From Rubrivivax rivuli (GTDB taxonomy: Bacteria; Pseudomonadota; Gammaproteobacteria; Burkholderiales; Burkholderiaceae_C): a DNA stretch of 64,000 nucleotides. The notes beneath the pieces are model-generated. The model saw nothing but the letters and a program-made list of their open reading frames with translations, made no database searches and was not told where the DNA came from. This document shows positions 54,699-62,271 of the stretch, in pieces. The position numbers and the translations under genes are program-made. The DNA lies in contig NZ_SACR01000002.1 in the NCBI RefSeq assembly GCF_004016505.1, positions 434,001 through 498,000 on the forward strand, given 5' to 3'. How positions within the stretch are numbered: position 1 is the stretch's first letter; the number at the start of each line of letters is the position of its first letter.

Positions 54699-56315
54699 TC
54701 AGCTCTCGCCCGCGAGGCGGGCTTCTTGAACACCGGCAAGGCGGTTCAGCCGCATCACCGTCACCGGGCCGGCGCGGCCATCGGGCGGCAGGCCCTGGGC
54801 GCGCTGGAACTGGCGCACGCGCTCGGCCAACGTCGGCCCGGCGGCAATGCCGGCGCGCAGCAGGCCCTGCTCCAGCCAGGCGCGGGCGGCAGGGTCGGCG
54901 CCGCCATCGGGGCTGTCGGCCCAGCCAGGCGGCAGGCGCCAGAGCGTCGCGAAATCGCCGGGCCACAGACCGGCCAGCGTGGCCAGCGACAAGCTCACCG
55001 TCTGCCCGCCGGCCTGCAGCGTGGCCTGGCTGTCGTTCAGCGCCACCAGCAAGGCTGCGCTGCTGCCGCCTTCAGGCCGGCGCAGCGTGATCCAGCCCGG
55101 ACGCCCCAACTGCCGCACGACGGCCAGGCCGCCCGAGCCGCTGCGGAAGCACGCCAGCTGCGCCTGCGCGGCGGCAGCGCAGGGTTCGCCGTCGCCGATG
55201 GCCACGTTCCAGCGCAGCGCCAGCTCGCGCCAGGCCGTGGCCGGCGGCACAGGCGCAGCCCGCCACAGCGCACCCAGCTCGGCCGAGCCGGCCAGCGGCG
55301 GGGCGCTGGCCGGTGCGGGCCCGGGCAGGGCAGGCGCTGCCCCGCCTGCACTGGCGCCAGGCTGCGAGGCCGTGCCCGTCACCGCCGCCACCACCGGCGC
55401 CGGCACCGCCGGCTTGCGCAGCAGCCCCACCGCGCCCAGCACCAGCAGCACCGCCACGCCGCCGGCTAGGGCCGGCCACCGCCAAGCCACGGGCAGCGCG
55501 GGCCCGCGGCCGAAGACCTCTTGCGCGGCCTGCTGCACCGTGCGGCGCTCGGCCCGTGGCTGGCCCTGCGCGTAGGCGCCCAGCAGCGCGCGGTCGGCCA
55601 GCAGGTTGATGCGCCGCGGCACGCCGCCGCTGAGCGCATGGATGCGCGCCAGCGCCGCCGCGCTGAAGGGCAGCGGCGCGCTGGGCCCGGCCACCGAGAG
55701 GCGGTGCTGGATGTACTGCTGCGTCTCGGCCAGGCTCAGCGGGCCGAGGTGGTAGCGCGCGACGATGCGCTGCGCCAGTTGCTCGAGCTCGGGCCGCGCG
55801 ACCATCTCGCGCAGCTCGGGCTGCCCGATGAGGATGATCTGCAGCAGCTTGCGCTCGGCCGTCTCCAGGTTGGTGAGCAGGCGCAGCTGCTCCAGCACCT
55901 CGGCGCTCAGGCTCTGCGCTTCGTCGATGACCAGCACCGCCTGCTCGCCCTTCGCGTGGCCTGCAAGCAAGAAGGCGTTCAGCGCATCGACATGCGCCTT
56001 CACGCTGTCGGCCTGCGCCGGCAGCGGAATGCCGAACTCGCCGCACACCGTCTGCAGCAGCTCGGCCACGCTGAGCTTGGGGTTGAAGATGTAGGCCACG
56101 CGGCAATGCGCGGGCACCTGCTCCAGGAAGCAGCGGCACACCGTGGTCTTGCCCGCGCCGACCTCGCCCGTGAGCAGCACGAAGCCGCCCCCACCGCCCA
56201 GGCCGTAGAGCAGGTGCGCCAGCGCCTCGCGGTGCTGTTCGCTCATGAACAGGAAACGCGGGTCGGGCGCGATCGAGAAAGGCTCTTTGCTGAGGCCGAA
56301 GAACGACGCGTACAT
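54699..56315 (-). CDS. gspA: Type II secretion ATPase GspA (ExeA family)
   Basis: AAA+ ATPase with a periplasmic peptidoglycan-binding domain, which with GspB assists secretin assembly. The 538-residue protein starts MYASFFGLSKEPFSIAPDPRFLFMS. It has Walker A GEVGAGKTT, Walker B VLVIDEAQSLSAEVLEQLRLLTNLET and IILIGQPELREMV, a membrane helix near residues 280-298, and a C-terminal segment with a papain-like/cysteine-peptidase-type domain and a PG_binding_1 motif (LAERVRQFQRAQGLPPDGRAGPVTVMRLNRL). It is upstream of and coupled to gspB, away from the gspC-N locus. Confidence 0.93.
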   Translation of the reverse strand: MYASFFGLSKEPFSIAPDPRFLFMSEQHREALAHLLYGLGGGGGFVLLTGEVGAGKTTVCRCFLEQVPAHCRVAYIFNPKLSVAELLQTVCGEFGIPLPAQADSVKAHVDALNAFLLAGHAKGEQAVLVIDEAQSLSAEVLEQLRLLTNLETAERKLLQIILIGQPELREMVARPELEQLAQRIVARYHLGPLSLAETQQYIQHRLSVAGPSAPLPFSAAALARIHALSGGVPRRINLLADRALLGAYAQGQPRAERRTVQQAAQEVFGRGPALPVAWRWPALAGGVAVLLVLGAVGLLRKPAVPAPVVAAVTGTASQPGASAGGAAPALPGPAPASAPPLAGSAELGALWRAAPVPPATAWRELALRWNVAIGDGEPCAAAAQAQLACFRSGSGGLAVVRQLGRPGWITLRRPEGGSSAALLVALNDSQATLQAGGQTVSLSLATLAGLWPGDFATLWRLPPGWADSPDGGADPAARAWLEQGLLRAGIAAGPTLAERVRQFQRAQGLPPDGRAGPVTVMRLNRLAGVQEARLAGES

Positions 56316-56375
56316 GGGGCGCGAGGATAGCGGCCGGGCCGGGCGGCCCGGTTCAGGGCGCGGGGCGCGGCCGGA

Positions 56376-57218
56376 TCAGGTCTTCCAGATGCGCGGCGGC
56401 ACCGCGGCCAGCGCCCAGGCCTGCTGCCGCCAGGCGGCGCGCACGGCCGTGAAGAGCTGCATCACGGGCTCCACGCGTGCGGCCAGCACGCGCAGCACCA
56501 CCACGCCGGCCTGCGGGGCCGTGACGCCCGCGGTGGCCGCGAGCGTGTGGCTGGGAAGCAGCTCGCGAGCAGCCTCCACCAAGGCCGCGCGGCGCGCCGG
56601 CGCCAGTGGCGCGCCGGCCGCGAACCACAGCGTGGCCGCCACCGTGTGCCCGGCCCAGCCCACCGGGCCTTGCAGCAGCGTCGCATCTTCGGCCGCAATC
56701 CGGCCGCCTTCGATCCACTGCCCCGGCAGTTCCAAGTGCTGGCTGAACACGCCCCGCTCGAAGGGCTGGCCGGCCGCCGCCAGGCCCAGGGCCAGCACGT
56801 CCCAGCCCAGCATCTCGGCGCCGGGCGCGAGTTCGGCCGTCACGCGGTTGCTGGCCTGGCAGCCGCTGTAGGCGATGGTCTCCATCGGCAGCCATTCGAA
56901 CCGCGCGCCTTCGGCCAGTTGCAGCTGGGTGTGCTGCAGCGCCTGCGCGCCTTCGCTGCGGTAGAAGCGTGTGGCGCCGGGCGTCGTCAGCAGCGCGTGG
57001 CTGCCGGCCTCGGCCTGCACCTGCACGTGCAGCTCGTCGCCGCCCACCACGCCGCCAGGCGGGTGCACCAGCACGTGGTGGCACACACCCTCGCCCTCGG
57101 GGTAGAGCGGCTGCAGCACACGCAGCGGGCCGGTGTGGGCGTCGAAGGCGACGGTGCGTTCGCCGCGGCGGTGGTAGCGCAGGCGCAGTTCGCCGCGCCA
57201 GCCTGAAGCTGAAGTCAT
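56376..57218 (-). CDS. ureD: Urease accessory protein UreD
   Basis: Scaffold protein that binds apo-urease with UreF and UreG for nickel activation. The 280-residue protein has the family features LRLRYHRRGERTVAFDAHTGPLRVLQPLYPEG, VHPPGGVVGGDELHVQV, TTPGATRFYRS, FEWLPMETIAYSG and LGWDVLALGL. It lies 30 bases after an ABC-transporter permease on the same strand and seems co-transcribed with it. Urease structural genes ureABC, which normally follow, are absent; gspA comes next instead. Confidence 0.95.
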   Translation of the reverse strand: MTSASGWRGELRLRYHRRGERTVAFDAHTGPLRVLQPLYPEGEGVCHHVLVHPPGGVVGGDELHVQVQAEAGSHALLTTPGATRFYRSEGAQALQHTQLQLAEGARFEWLPMETIAYSGCQASNRVTAELAPGAEMLGWDVLALGLAAAGQPFERGVFSQHLELPGQWIEGGRIAAEDATLLQGPVGWAGHTVAATLWFAAGAPLAPARRAALVEAARELLPSHTLAATAGVTAPQAGVVVLRVLAARVEPVMQLFTAVRAAWRQQAWALAAVPPRIWKT

Positions 57219-57248
57219 GCGCCGATGATGCCGCTACACCCCAAAGCC

Positions 57249-58019
57249 TCACTCGCCCTGGCTGCCGCGGTGCGCCCAGCCGGTGGTGCGTTTCTCCACC
57301 CAGCTGAACAGCTCGTACATCGCCATCGCCATCGCGCCGATGGTCACCAGCCCGGCAAAGGCCAGCGGCATGCGCTGCTGGCTGCCGGCGCTCTGCATCA
57401 GGTAGCCGATGCCCGAATCACCCGCCGTCATCTCGGCCAGCACCGTGCCCACGAAGGCCAGCGTGATGGCGATCTTCAGGCTGCCGTAGAAGTAGGGCAT
57501 CGAGCGCGGCAGGCCCACCTTCACCAGCACGTCCCAGCGCCGGGCACCCAGCACACGCAGCACGTCTTCCAGTTCGGGCTCCAGCGTGGCCAGGCCGGTG
57601 GCGATGTTCACCGTGATGGGGAAGAAGCTGATGAGGAAGGCCGTGAGGATGCCCGGCCCCAGCCCGATGCCGAACCACACCACGAGGATGGGCACCACCG
57701 CCGCCTTGGGCACGGCATTGAAGGCCACCATCAGCGGGTAGATGGCGGTGTAGGCCAGCCGGCTGCTGCCGATCAAGAAGCCCAGCAGCACGCCCACCAC
57801 GATGGCGATGGCGAAGCCCAGCATCGTCACCCAGAAGGTCTTCCACGCCGCTTCCATCAGCGGGCCTGTGAACTCGACGAACTGCTGCGCGATCTGCACC
57901 GGGCTCGGGAAGATGTACTCGGGCACGCTGAAACCCATCACCACCCCCTGCCACAGCAGCAGGCAGGCGGCCAGCAGGATCAGCGGCGACCAGCGTTCGA
58001 CGTTCTTGGTGATCTTCAT
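57249..58019 (-). CDS. ABC transporter permease (nitrate/taurine/NMT1 type)
   Basis: Inner-membrane permease, 256 residues from ATG 58019 (MKITKNVERWSPLILLAACLLLWQG), which overlaps the ATPase stop as ATGA. About six membrane helices (BPD_transp_1). The EAA loop reads LEDVLRVLGARRWDVLVKVGLPRSMPYFYGSLKIA. PSPVQIAQQF near the N-terminus is typical of the SsuC/TauC/ThiX group. Substrate is not deducible from the permease. Confidence 0.93.
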   Translation of the reverse strand: MKITKNVERWSPLILLAACLLLWQGVVMGFSVPEYIFPSPVQIAQQFVEFTGPLMEAAWKTFWVTMLGFAIAIVVGVLLGFLIGSSRLAYTAIYPLMVAFNAVPKAAVVPILVVWFGIGLGPGILTAFLISFFPITVNIATGLATLEPELEDVLRVLGARRWDVLVKVGLPRSMPYFYGSLKIAITLAFVGTVLAEMTAGDSGIGYLMQSAGSQQRMPLAFAGLVTIGAMAMAMYELFSWVEKRTTGWAHRGSQGE

Positions 58020-58828
58020 TGGGGTACGACCACGCCGGTCTTTCGCATCGCGCCGATGTGCCCGCGCAGCTCGTGCACGATGTCGGTGAACTGCGGGGTG
58101 TAGGTCACTTCCAGGTCCCGCGGGCGCGGCAGTTCGATGTCGCGCCTGACGACGAAACGGCCCGGGCTGCGGCTCATGCAGTAGACGGTGTCGGCCAGGA
58201 ACACGCTCTCGCGCAGGTCGTGCGTGACGAGGATGACGTTGAACTTCTGCGCCGCGTGCAGGTCGCGCAGCGCGCACCACAGCTCTTCGCGCGTGAAGGC
58301 GTCGAGTGCGCCGAAGGGTTCATCGAGCAGCAGCATCTTGGGCTCGTGCACCAGCGCGCGGCAGATGCTGGCGCGCTGCTGCATGCCGCCCGAGAGCTGC
58401 CACGGAAACTTGTCTTCGTAGCCGCCCAGGCCCACGCTCTGCAGCAGCGCGCGCGCCTTGGCCTCGAACTCCTTCTTCTTCGACTTGAACTGGCTGCGGT
58501 AGGGCTCCACGATCTCCAGCGGCAGCATCACGTTCTGCACCGTGGTGCGCCAGGGCAGCAGGCTCGGCGCCTGGAAGGCCATGCCGGTGATCTTCAGCGG
58601 GCCGGTCACTTCCTTGCCGTCGATGACCACGGTGCCCCGGCTGGGCCGGCGCAGGCCGGTGGCCAGCTTCATGAAGGTGCTCTTGCCACAGCCGCTCGGC
58701 CCCACGATGGCGATGAACTCGCCCTCGCCCACCTTCAGCGTGATGTCCTCGACGGCGAACTGCTCCTTGGCGAGCAGTTCGTCGTTGTAGGCCAGCCAGA
58801 CCTTGTCGAACTCGACGAACGATGCCAT
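58016..58828 (-). CDS. ABC transporter ATP-binding protein (nitrate/taurine/NMT1 type)
   Basis: ATPase of the same importer, 270 residues. Walker A GPSGCGKST, Q-loop AFQAPSLLPWRTTVQNVMLPLEIV, signature LSGGMQQR, Walker B MLLLDEPFGALD, HDLRESVFLADTVYCMSRSPG. It lies six bases after the binding-protein gene and overlaps the permease. Confidence 0.95.
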   Translation of the reverse strand: MASFVEFDKVWLAYNDELLAKEQFAVEDITLKVGEGEFIAIVGPSGCGKSTFMKLATGLRRPSRGTVVIDGKEVTGPLKITGMAFQAPSLLPWRTTVQNVMLPLEIVEPYRSQFKSKKKEFEAKARALLQSVGLGGYEDKFPWQLSGGMQQRASICRALVHEPKMLLLDEPFGALDAFTREELWCALRDLHAAQKFNVILVTHDLRESVFLADTVYCMSRSPGRFVVRRDIELPRPRDLEVTYTPQFTDIVHELRGHIGAMRKTGVVVPQ

Positions 58829-58834
58829 GCCCGC

Positions 58835-59926
58835 CTACTTCTTCAGCGGCGGCAGGATGTTCAGCTCGGCCTTGGCGGGCAGGAAGGCGTCGGTCCACAC
58901 CGCCGCCGGATCCACGCGCGTCTTGGTGCCGAAGGCGTCGCTCACCTGGCTGGCCATCAGGGCCAGGCGGCCGGGCACCACCACGCCGAAGCCTTCGGCG
59001 CGCGCATCAGGGCTGGCCACCACGGCATCGATGGCCAGGCGCAGGCGGCGCTTCTCCAGATCGACGTTGATGATGCCGTCGCGGGCCTTCACGTACTCGA
59101 TGGCGGCATCCGGGTTGGCCATCACCTCCTTGGCCCCCTTCAGAAAGGCGCCGATGAAGGCCTTGAGCGCCGCCGGGTTCTCCTTGATCAGCTTGGGGCT
59201 GGCGATGATCACGTTGCCGTAGAGCTTCACGCCGAAAGCCGGGTAGGGCATCACCACCACGTCTTCGGCCTTGACGCCACGCGCCTCCAGGTTCAAGAGG
59301 CTGGTGAAGCTGAAGCCGGTGATGGCGTCGATGTCGCCGCGCACCAGCATGGTCTCGCGCAGCGGCGGGTCCATGCTGGTCCAGGTGACGCCGCTGACCT
59401 TGTTGGCCTTGGCGAAGATGGGGAAGGCCTTGCGGCCGGCGTCGAAGCCCGTGGCGCCGAGCTTCTTGCCGTTGAGGTCGGCCGGGGTCTTGATGCCGCT
59501 CTTCTTCAGCGCCAGCACCGCGGCCGGCGTGTTGTTGTAGACCATCAGCACGGCCACGGGCTTGTTCGGCGCCTCGGGGTTGTTGGCGTGGAACTCCATC
59601 AGCGCCGCCATGTCGGCGAATCCGACGTCGTACACGCCGCTGGCCACGCGCGTGACGGTGCCGCCGCTGCCGTTGCCGGCGTCCAGCGTCACGTCCAGGC
59701 CTGCGGCCTTGTAGTAACCCTTGGCCTGGCTGGCCAGGAAAAGCGCGGCCGGTCCTTCGAAGCGCCAGTCGAGCTGGAACTTCAGCGCGGTCTGCGCGCA
59801 CACCAGCGTGGGCAGCGACAGCAGCGTGGCCACCAGCGGGGCCGCCAGTTGCAGCCAGCCGCGGCGCTGCATCTTCGGCAGCTTCGCCGACTTCGCCAGC
59901 TTGGGAACGGGGGACGTGCGGAACAT
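58835..59926 (-). CDS. ABC transporter substrate-binding protein (NMT1/THI5-like)
   Basis: Periplasmic binding protein of the NMT1/THI5/SsuA superfamily, 363 residues. ATG 59926 (MFRTSPVPKLAKSAKLPKMQRRG) has AGGAG nine bases upstream and is preferred over an ATG six bases earlier. The signal region has a twin-arginine-like RRGWLQLAAPLVATLLSLPTLVCA. The mature part begins LKFQLDWRFEGPAALFLASQAKGYY and includes GNGSGGTVTRVASGVYDVGFADMAAL and GVKTPADL-like KTPADLNGKKLGATGFD. Relatives bind pyrimidine precursors, riboflavin or sulfonates. The ureD and allantoate-pathway neighbours suggest a nitrogen compound, which is inference. Confidence 0.88.
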   Translation of the reverse strand: MFRTSPVPKLAKSAKLPKMQRRGWLQLAAPLVATLLSLPTLVCAQTALKFQLDWRFEGPAALFLASQAKGYYKAAGLDVTLDAGNGSGGTVTRVASGVYDVGFADMAALMEFHANNPEAPNKPVAVLMVYNNTPAAVLALKKSGIKTPADLNGKKLGATGFDAGRKAFPIFAKANKVSGVTWTSMDPPLRETMLVRGDIDAITGFSFTSLLNLEARGVKAEDVVVMPYPAFGVKLYGNVIIASPKLIKENPAALKAFIGAFLKGAKEVMANPDAAIEYVKARDGIINVDLEKRRLRLAIDAVVASPDARAEGFGVVVPGRLALMASQVSDAFGTKTRVDPAAVWTDAFLPAKAELNILPPLKK

Positions 59927-59975
59927 GGGCATCTTCTCCTGCAGCAGCCCAGGACGCCGGGCCTTGAGACAGGGT

Positions 59976-59994
59976 TGTGCAAGTTCCATGCACA
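59976..59994. promoter_or_regulatory. Candidate operator in the divergent SBP / beta-lactamase region
   Basis: A perfect 6-bp inverted repeat, TGTGCA-N7-TGCACA, sits in the 136-base divergent region, with a further GTGCAC and TGCACC-N4-GGTG pattern just downstream (about 60000-60017). It could bind a GntR- or NtrC-type regulator. No clear sigma-54 or sigma-70 boxes were found around it. Confidence 0.35.
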
Positions 59995-60062
59995 GTGCCG
60001 TGCACCAGAAGGTGGCACTGGCGACCAGAATCCGGGCTTTCGAGCCCGCCGAACGCACCGCC

Positions 60063-61007
60063 ATGCCCCATCCGCCCTGCCCGCCCCATCTGCCGCGCCG
60101 CCACTGCCTCGCCCTGATGGGCAGTTTGCTGGGCCTGGCTGCGCCGCTGCCTGCGCGCGCGCAGCAGCCCTTGCGCAGCCTGGCCCTGCAAAACGAACTG
60201 GCCGCGCTGGAAGCCCGCAGTGGCGGCCGCCTGGGCGTGGCCGTTCTCGACACCGCCAGCGGCGCCAGCGCCGGCCACCGCGCCGACTCGCGCTTCGGCC
60301 TGTGCTCCAGCTTCAAGCTGCTGCTGGCCGCGGCCACGATCGAACGCGTCGAAGCCGGCGCTTGGCCGAGCACCCGGCGCATCGCCTACACCGCGGCCGA
60401 TCTGATACCGCCTTCACCGGTCTTGCGCGAGCGCCTGGCCGAAGGCGGCCTCACGGCGCTGCAGATGGCCCAGGCCACCCAGGAGACGAGCGACAACGCC
60501 GCCGCCAACCTGCTGCTGCGCGAGCTCTTCGGCGGCCCGGCCGGGCTGACCGCCTGGCTGCGCCGCCAGGGCGATGCGGTCACGCGCATCGACCGCTGGG
60601 AGCCCGAGATGAACGTGGTGGCGCCGGGCGACGAGCGCGACACCAGCACGCCGGCGGCCATCGCTGCCACAGGCGCCCGCATCCTGACGGGCCCGGTGCT
60701 CAGCCCCGCCGGGCGCGAACAGCTCATCGGCTGGATGGTGGCCACACAAACGGGCGCGCGGCGCCTGCGTGCCGGCCTGCCCGCCGGTTGGAAAGCCGGC
60801 GACAAGACCGGCACCGGCATGCACCCGACGATGCCCGACCGCTACAACGACGTGGCCATCATCTGGCCCGGCGCCCAGCGCGCACCTTGGCTGCTGGCGG
60901 CCTACTTCGAGAGCCGGCACCGCGACAGCGACCGCATGCGTCCCGAGGACGAGGCGGTGCTGGCCGAGGTGGGCCGGCTGGTCGGCCGCTGGCAGCCCGG
61001 GGCCTGA
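60063..61007 (+). CDS. bla: Class A beta-lactamase
   Basis: Serine beta-lactamase of class A, exported to the periplasm, hydrolysing beta-lactams. 314 residues from ATG 60063; the longer open frame upstream is antisense to the binding-protein gene. The N-terminus has a twin-arginine-like signal (PRRHCLALMGSLLGLAAPLPARA). All active-site motifs are present: S82-x-x-K85 in CSSFK, S143-D-N in TSDNAAAN, E180 in WEPEMN (equivalent to Glu166), and KTG at 248-250. A Cys precedes the active serine, but no Cys follows KTGTG at the position that pairs with it in class A carbapenemases. Substrate range cannot be inferred. It is divergent from the transporter operon and convergent with the M20 gene. Confidence 0.93.
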   Translation: MPHPPCPPHLPRRHCLALMGSLLGLAAPLPARAQQPLRSLALQNELAALEARSGGRLGVAVLDTASGASAGHRADSRFGLCSSFKLLLAAATIERVEAGAWPSTRRIAYTAADLIPPSPVLRERLAEGGLTALQMAQATQETSDNAAANLLLRELFGGPAGLTAWLRRQGDAVTRIDRWEPEMNVVAPGDERDTSTPAAIAATGARILTGPVLSPAGREQLIGWMVATQTGARRLRAGLPAGWKAGDKTGTGMHPTMPDRYNDVAIIWPGAQRAPWLLAAYFESRHRDSDRMRPEDEAVLAEVGRLVGRWQPGA

Positions 61008-61035
61008 GCGCGCGCCGCGCCGGGCGGCGGAAACC

Positions 61036-62271
61036 TCAGCCCGCGCGCAGCAAGTCCAGCAGCGTGCGCGCCACCACGCGCGTGGCGCCTTGCAGGTCGC
61101 TCAGCACCAGGTGCTCGTCGGCGCGCTTGGCATTGCTTTCCAGCACCGTGCGCGGGCCGGCGCCGTAGATCACGGCCGGCACGCCGACGGCACCGTAAAG
61201 GCGCACGTCGGTGTAAAGCGGCGTGCCCGAGACCGGGATCGCTTCACCGAACACCGCCTGCCCATGGCGCTGGATGGCCGCCACAAGCGGCGCGTTGCCA
61301 GGCAGCGGCTGCAGCGGGTGGGCCAGCAGCAGGCGCTTGATCTCCAGGCGGATGCCGGGGCAGGCGGCCACCGTCTGCTCGATGAGCGCTCGCACCTCGG
61401 CTTCCACCGCCGCCGGGTCTTCCTCGGGGATCATGCGGCGGTCGAGCTTGATCGTCACCTGCCCGGGCACCACGTTGGTGTTGCTGCCGCCTTCGATGCG
61501 GCCCACGTTCAGGTAGGGGTGGGTGATGCCGGCCACCTTCGAGAGACGCGTCTTCAGCACCGCGTTGTGCGCGTACAGCGCCGTCAGCAGCTGGTTGGCG
61601 GCCTGCAAAGCGTCCACGCCAGTGTGCGGGTAGGCGGCGTGCGAGGCCAGGCCGTGCAGCGTCACCTGCAGCTGCAGGCAGCCGTTGTGCGCCGTCACCA
61701 CCTGGTAGCTGAAGCCGGCGGCGATCAGCAGGTCGGGTTTCGTCAGGCCCCGGCGCAGCAGCCAGCCGGGGCCGAGTTCGCCGCCGAACTCTTCGTCGTA
61801 GGTGAAGTGCAGCTCCACGGCGCCTTTCAAGGGCACGCCCAGAGACTGCAGGGCGCGCAGCGCGAAGGTGTAGGTGGCGAAGTCGCTCTTGCTCACGGCC
61901 GAGGCGCGGCCGTAGAGCTTGCCGTCGGCCACCTCGCCGCTGTAAGGGCCATGCGTCCAGCCTTCGCCGGGGGGCACCACGTCGCCGTGGGCGTTGAGGG
62001 CGATGGTCGGGCCGCCTTCGGCAAAGCCTTGCCGCACGATCAGGTTGCTCAGGCTTTGGAGACCGTAGGCCTGCACTTCTGCCTCCGGCACCGGGTGCAC
62101 CTCGGCCGTGTAGCCCATGCCCGACAGCAACGCGGCGGTGCGCTCGGCATGCGGCGCGTTGTTCCCGGGCGGGGTGTCGGTGGGCACTTGCACCAGGGCC
62201 TGCAGGAAACGCACTTCTTCGTCGAAGTGCGCGGCGATCCAGGTGTCGAGAGCTTGGTACAGGTCAGTCAT
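61036..62271 (-). CDS. M20-family amidohydrolase / deacylase, variant metal site
   Basis: Zinc-dependent hydrolase of the ArgE/DapE/M20 family, 411 residues. The first ligand motif is intact (LNAHGDVVPPGEGW, H95-x-D97), as is the catalytic Glu pair (TYDEEFGGELG, E160-E161). The usual GRGxxDxK segment, which supplies the bridging Asp, reads GRASAVSKSD (121-130), with Val at the expected Asp position. The dimerisation-domain stretch SHAAYPHTGVDALQAANQLL and the late GTPLYTDVRLYG are present. The start overlaps the UraD-AllC stop by four bases, so it belongs to the same operon and probably to purine or ureide catabolism; its substrate is unknown. Confidence 0.85.
   Translation of the reverse strand: MTDLYQALDTWIAAHFDEEVRFLQALVQVPTDTPPGNNAPHAERTAALLSGMGYTAEVHPVPEAEVQAYGLQSLSNLIVRQGFAEGGPTIALNAHGDVVPPGEGWTHGPYSGEVADGKLYGRASAVSKSDFATYTFALRALQSLGVPLKGAVELHFTYDEEFGGELGPGWLLRRGLTKPDLLIAAGFSYQVVTAHNGCLQLQVTLHGLASHAAYPHTGVDALQAANQLLTALYAHNAVLKTRLSKVAGITHPYLNVGRIEGGSNTNVVPGQVTIKLDRRMIPEEDPAAVEAEVRALIEQTVAACPGIRLEIKRLLLAHPLQPLPGNAPLVAAIQRHGQAVFGEAIPVSGTPLYTDVRLYGAVGVPAVIYGAGPRTVLESNAKRADEHLVLSDLQGATRVVARTLLDLLRAG

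Noticed and set aside
58019..61168. A 1049-codon plus-strand frame spanning the ABC transporter genes and part of the beta-lactamase
   Set aside because: It is antisense to three clear minus-strand genes and out of frame with bla. The composition is that of a shadow frame.
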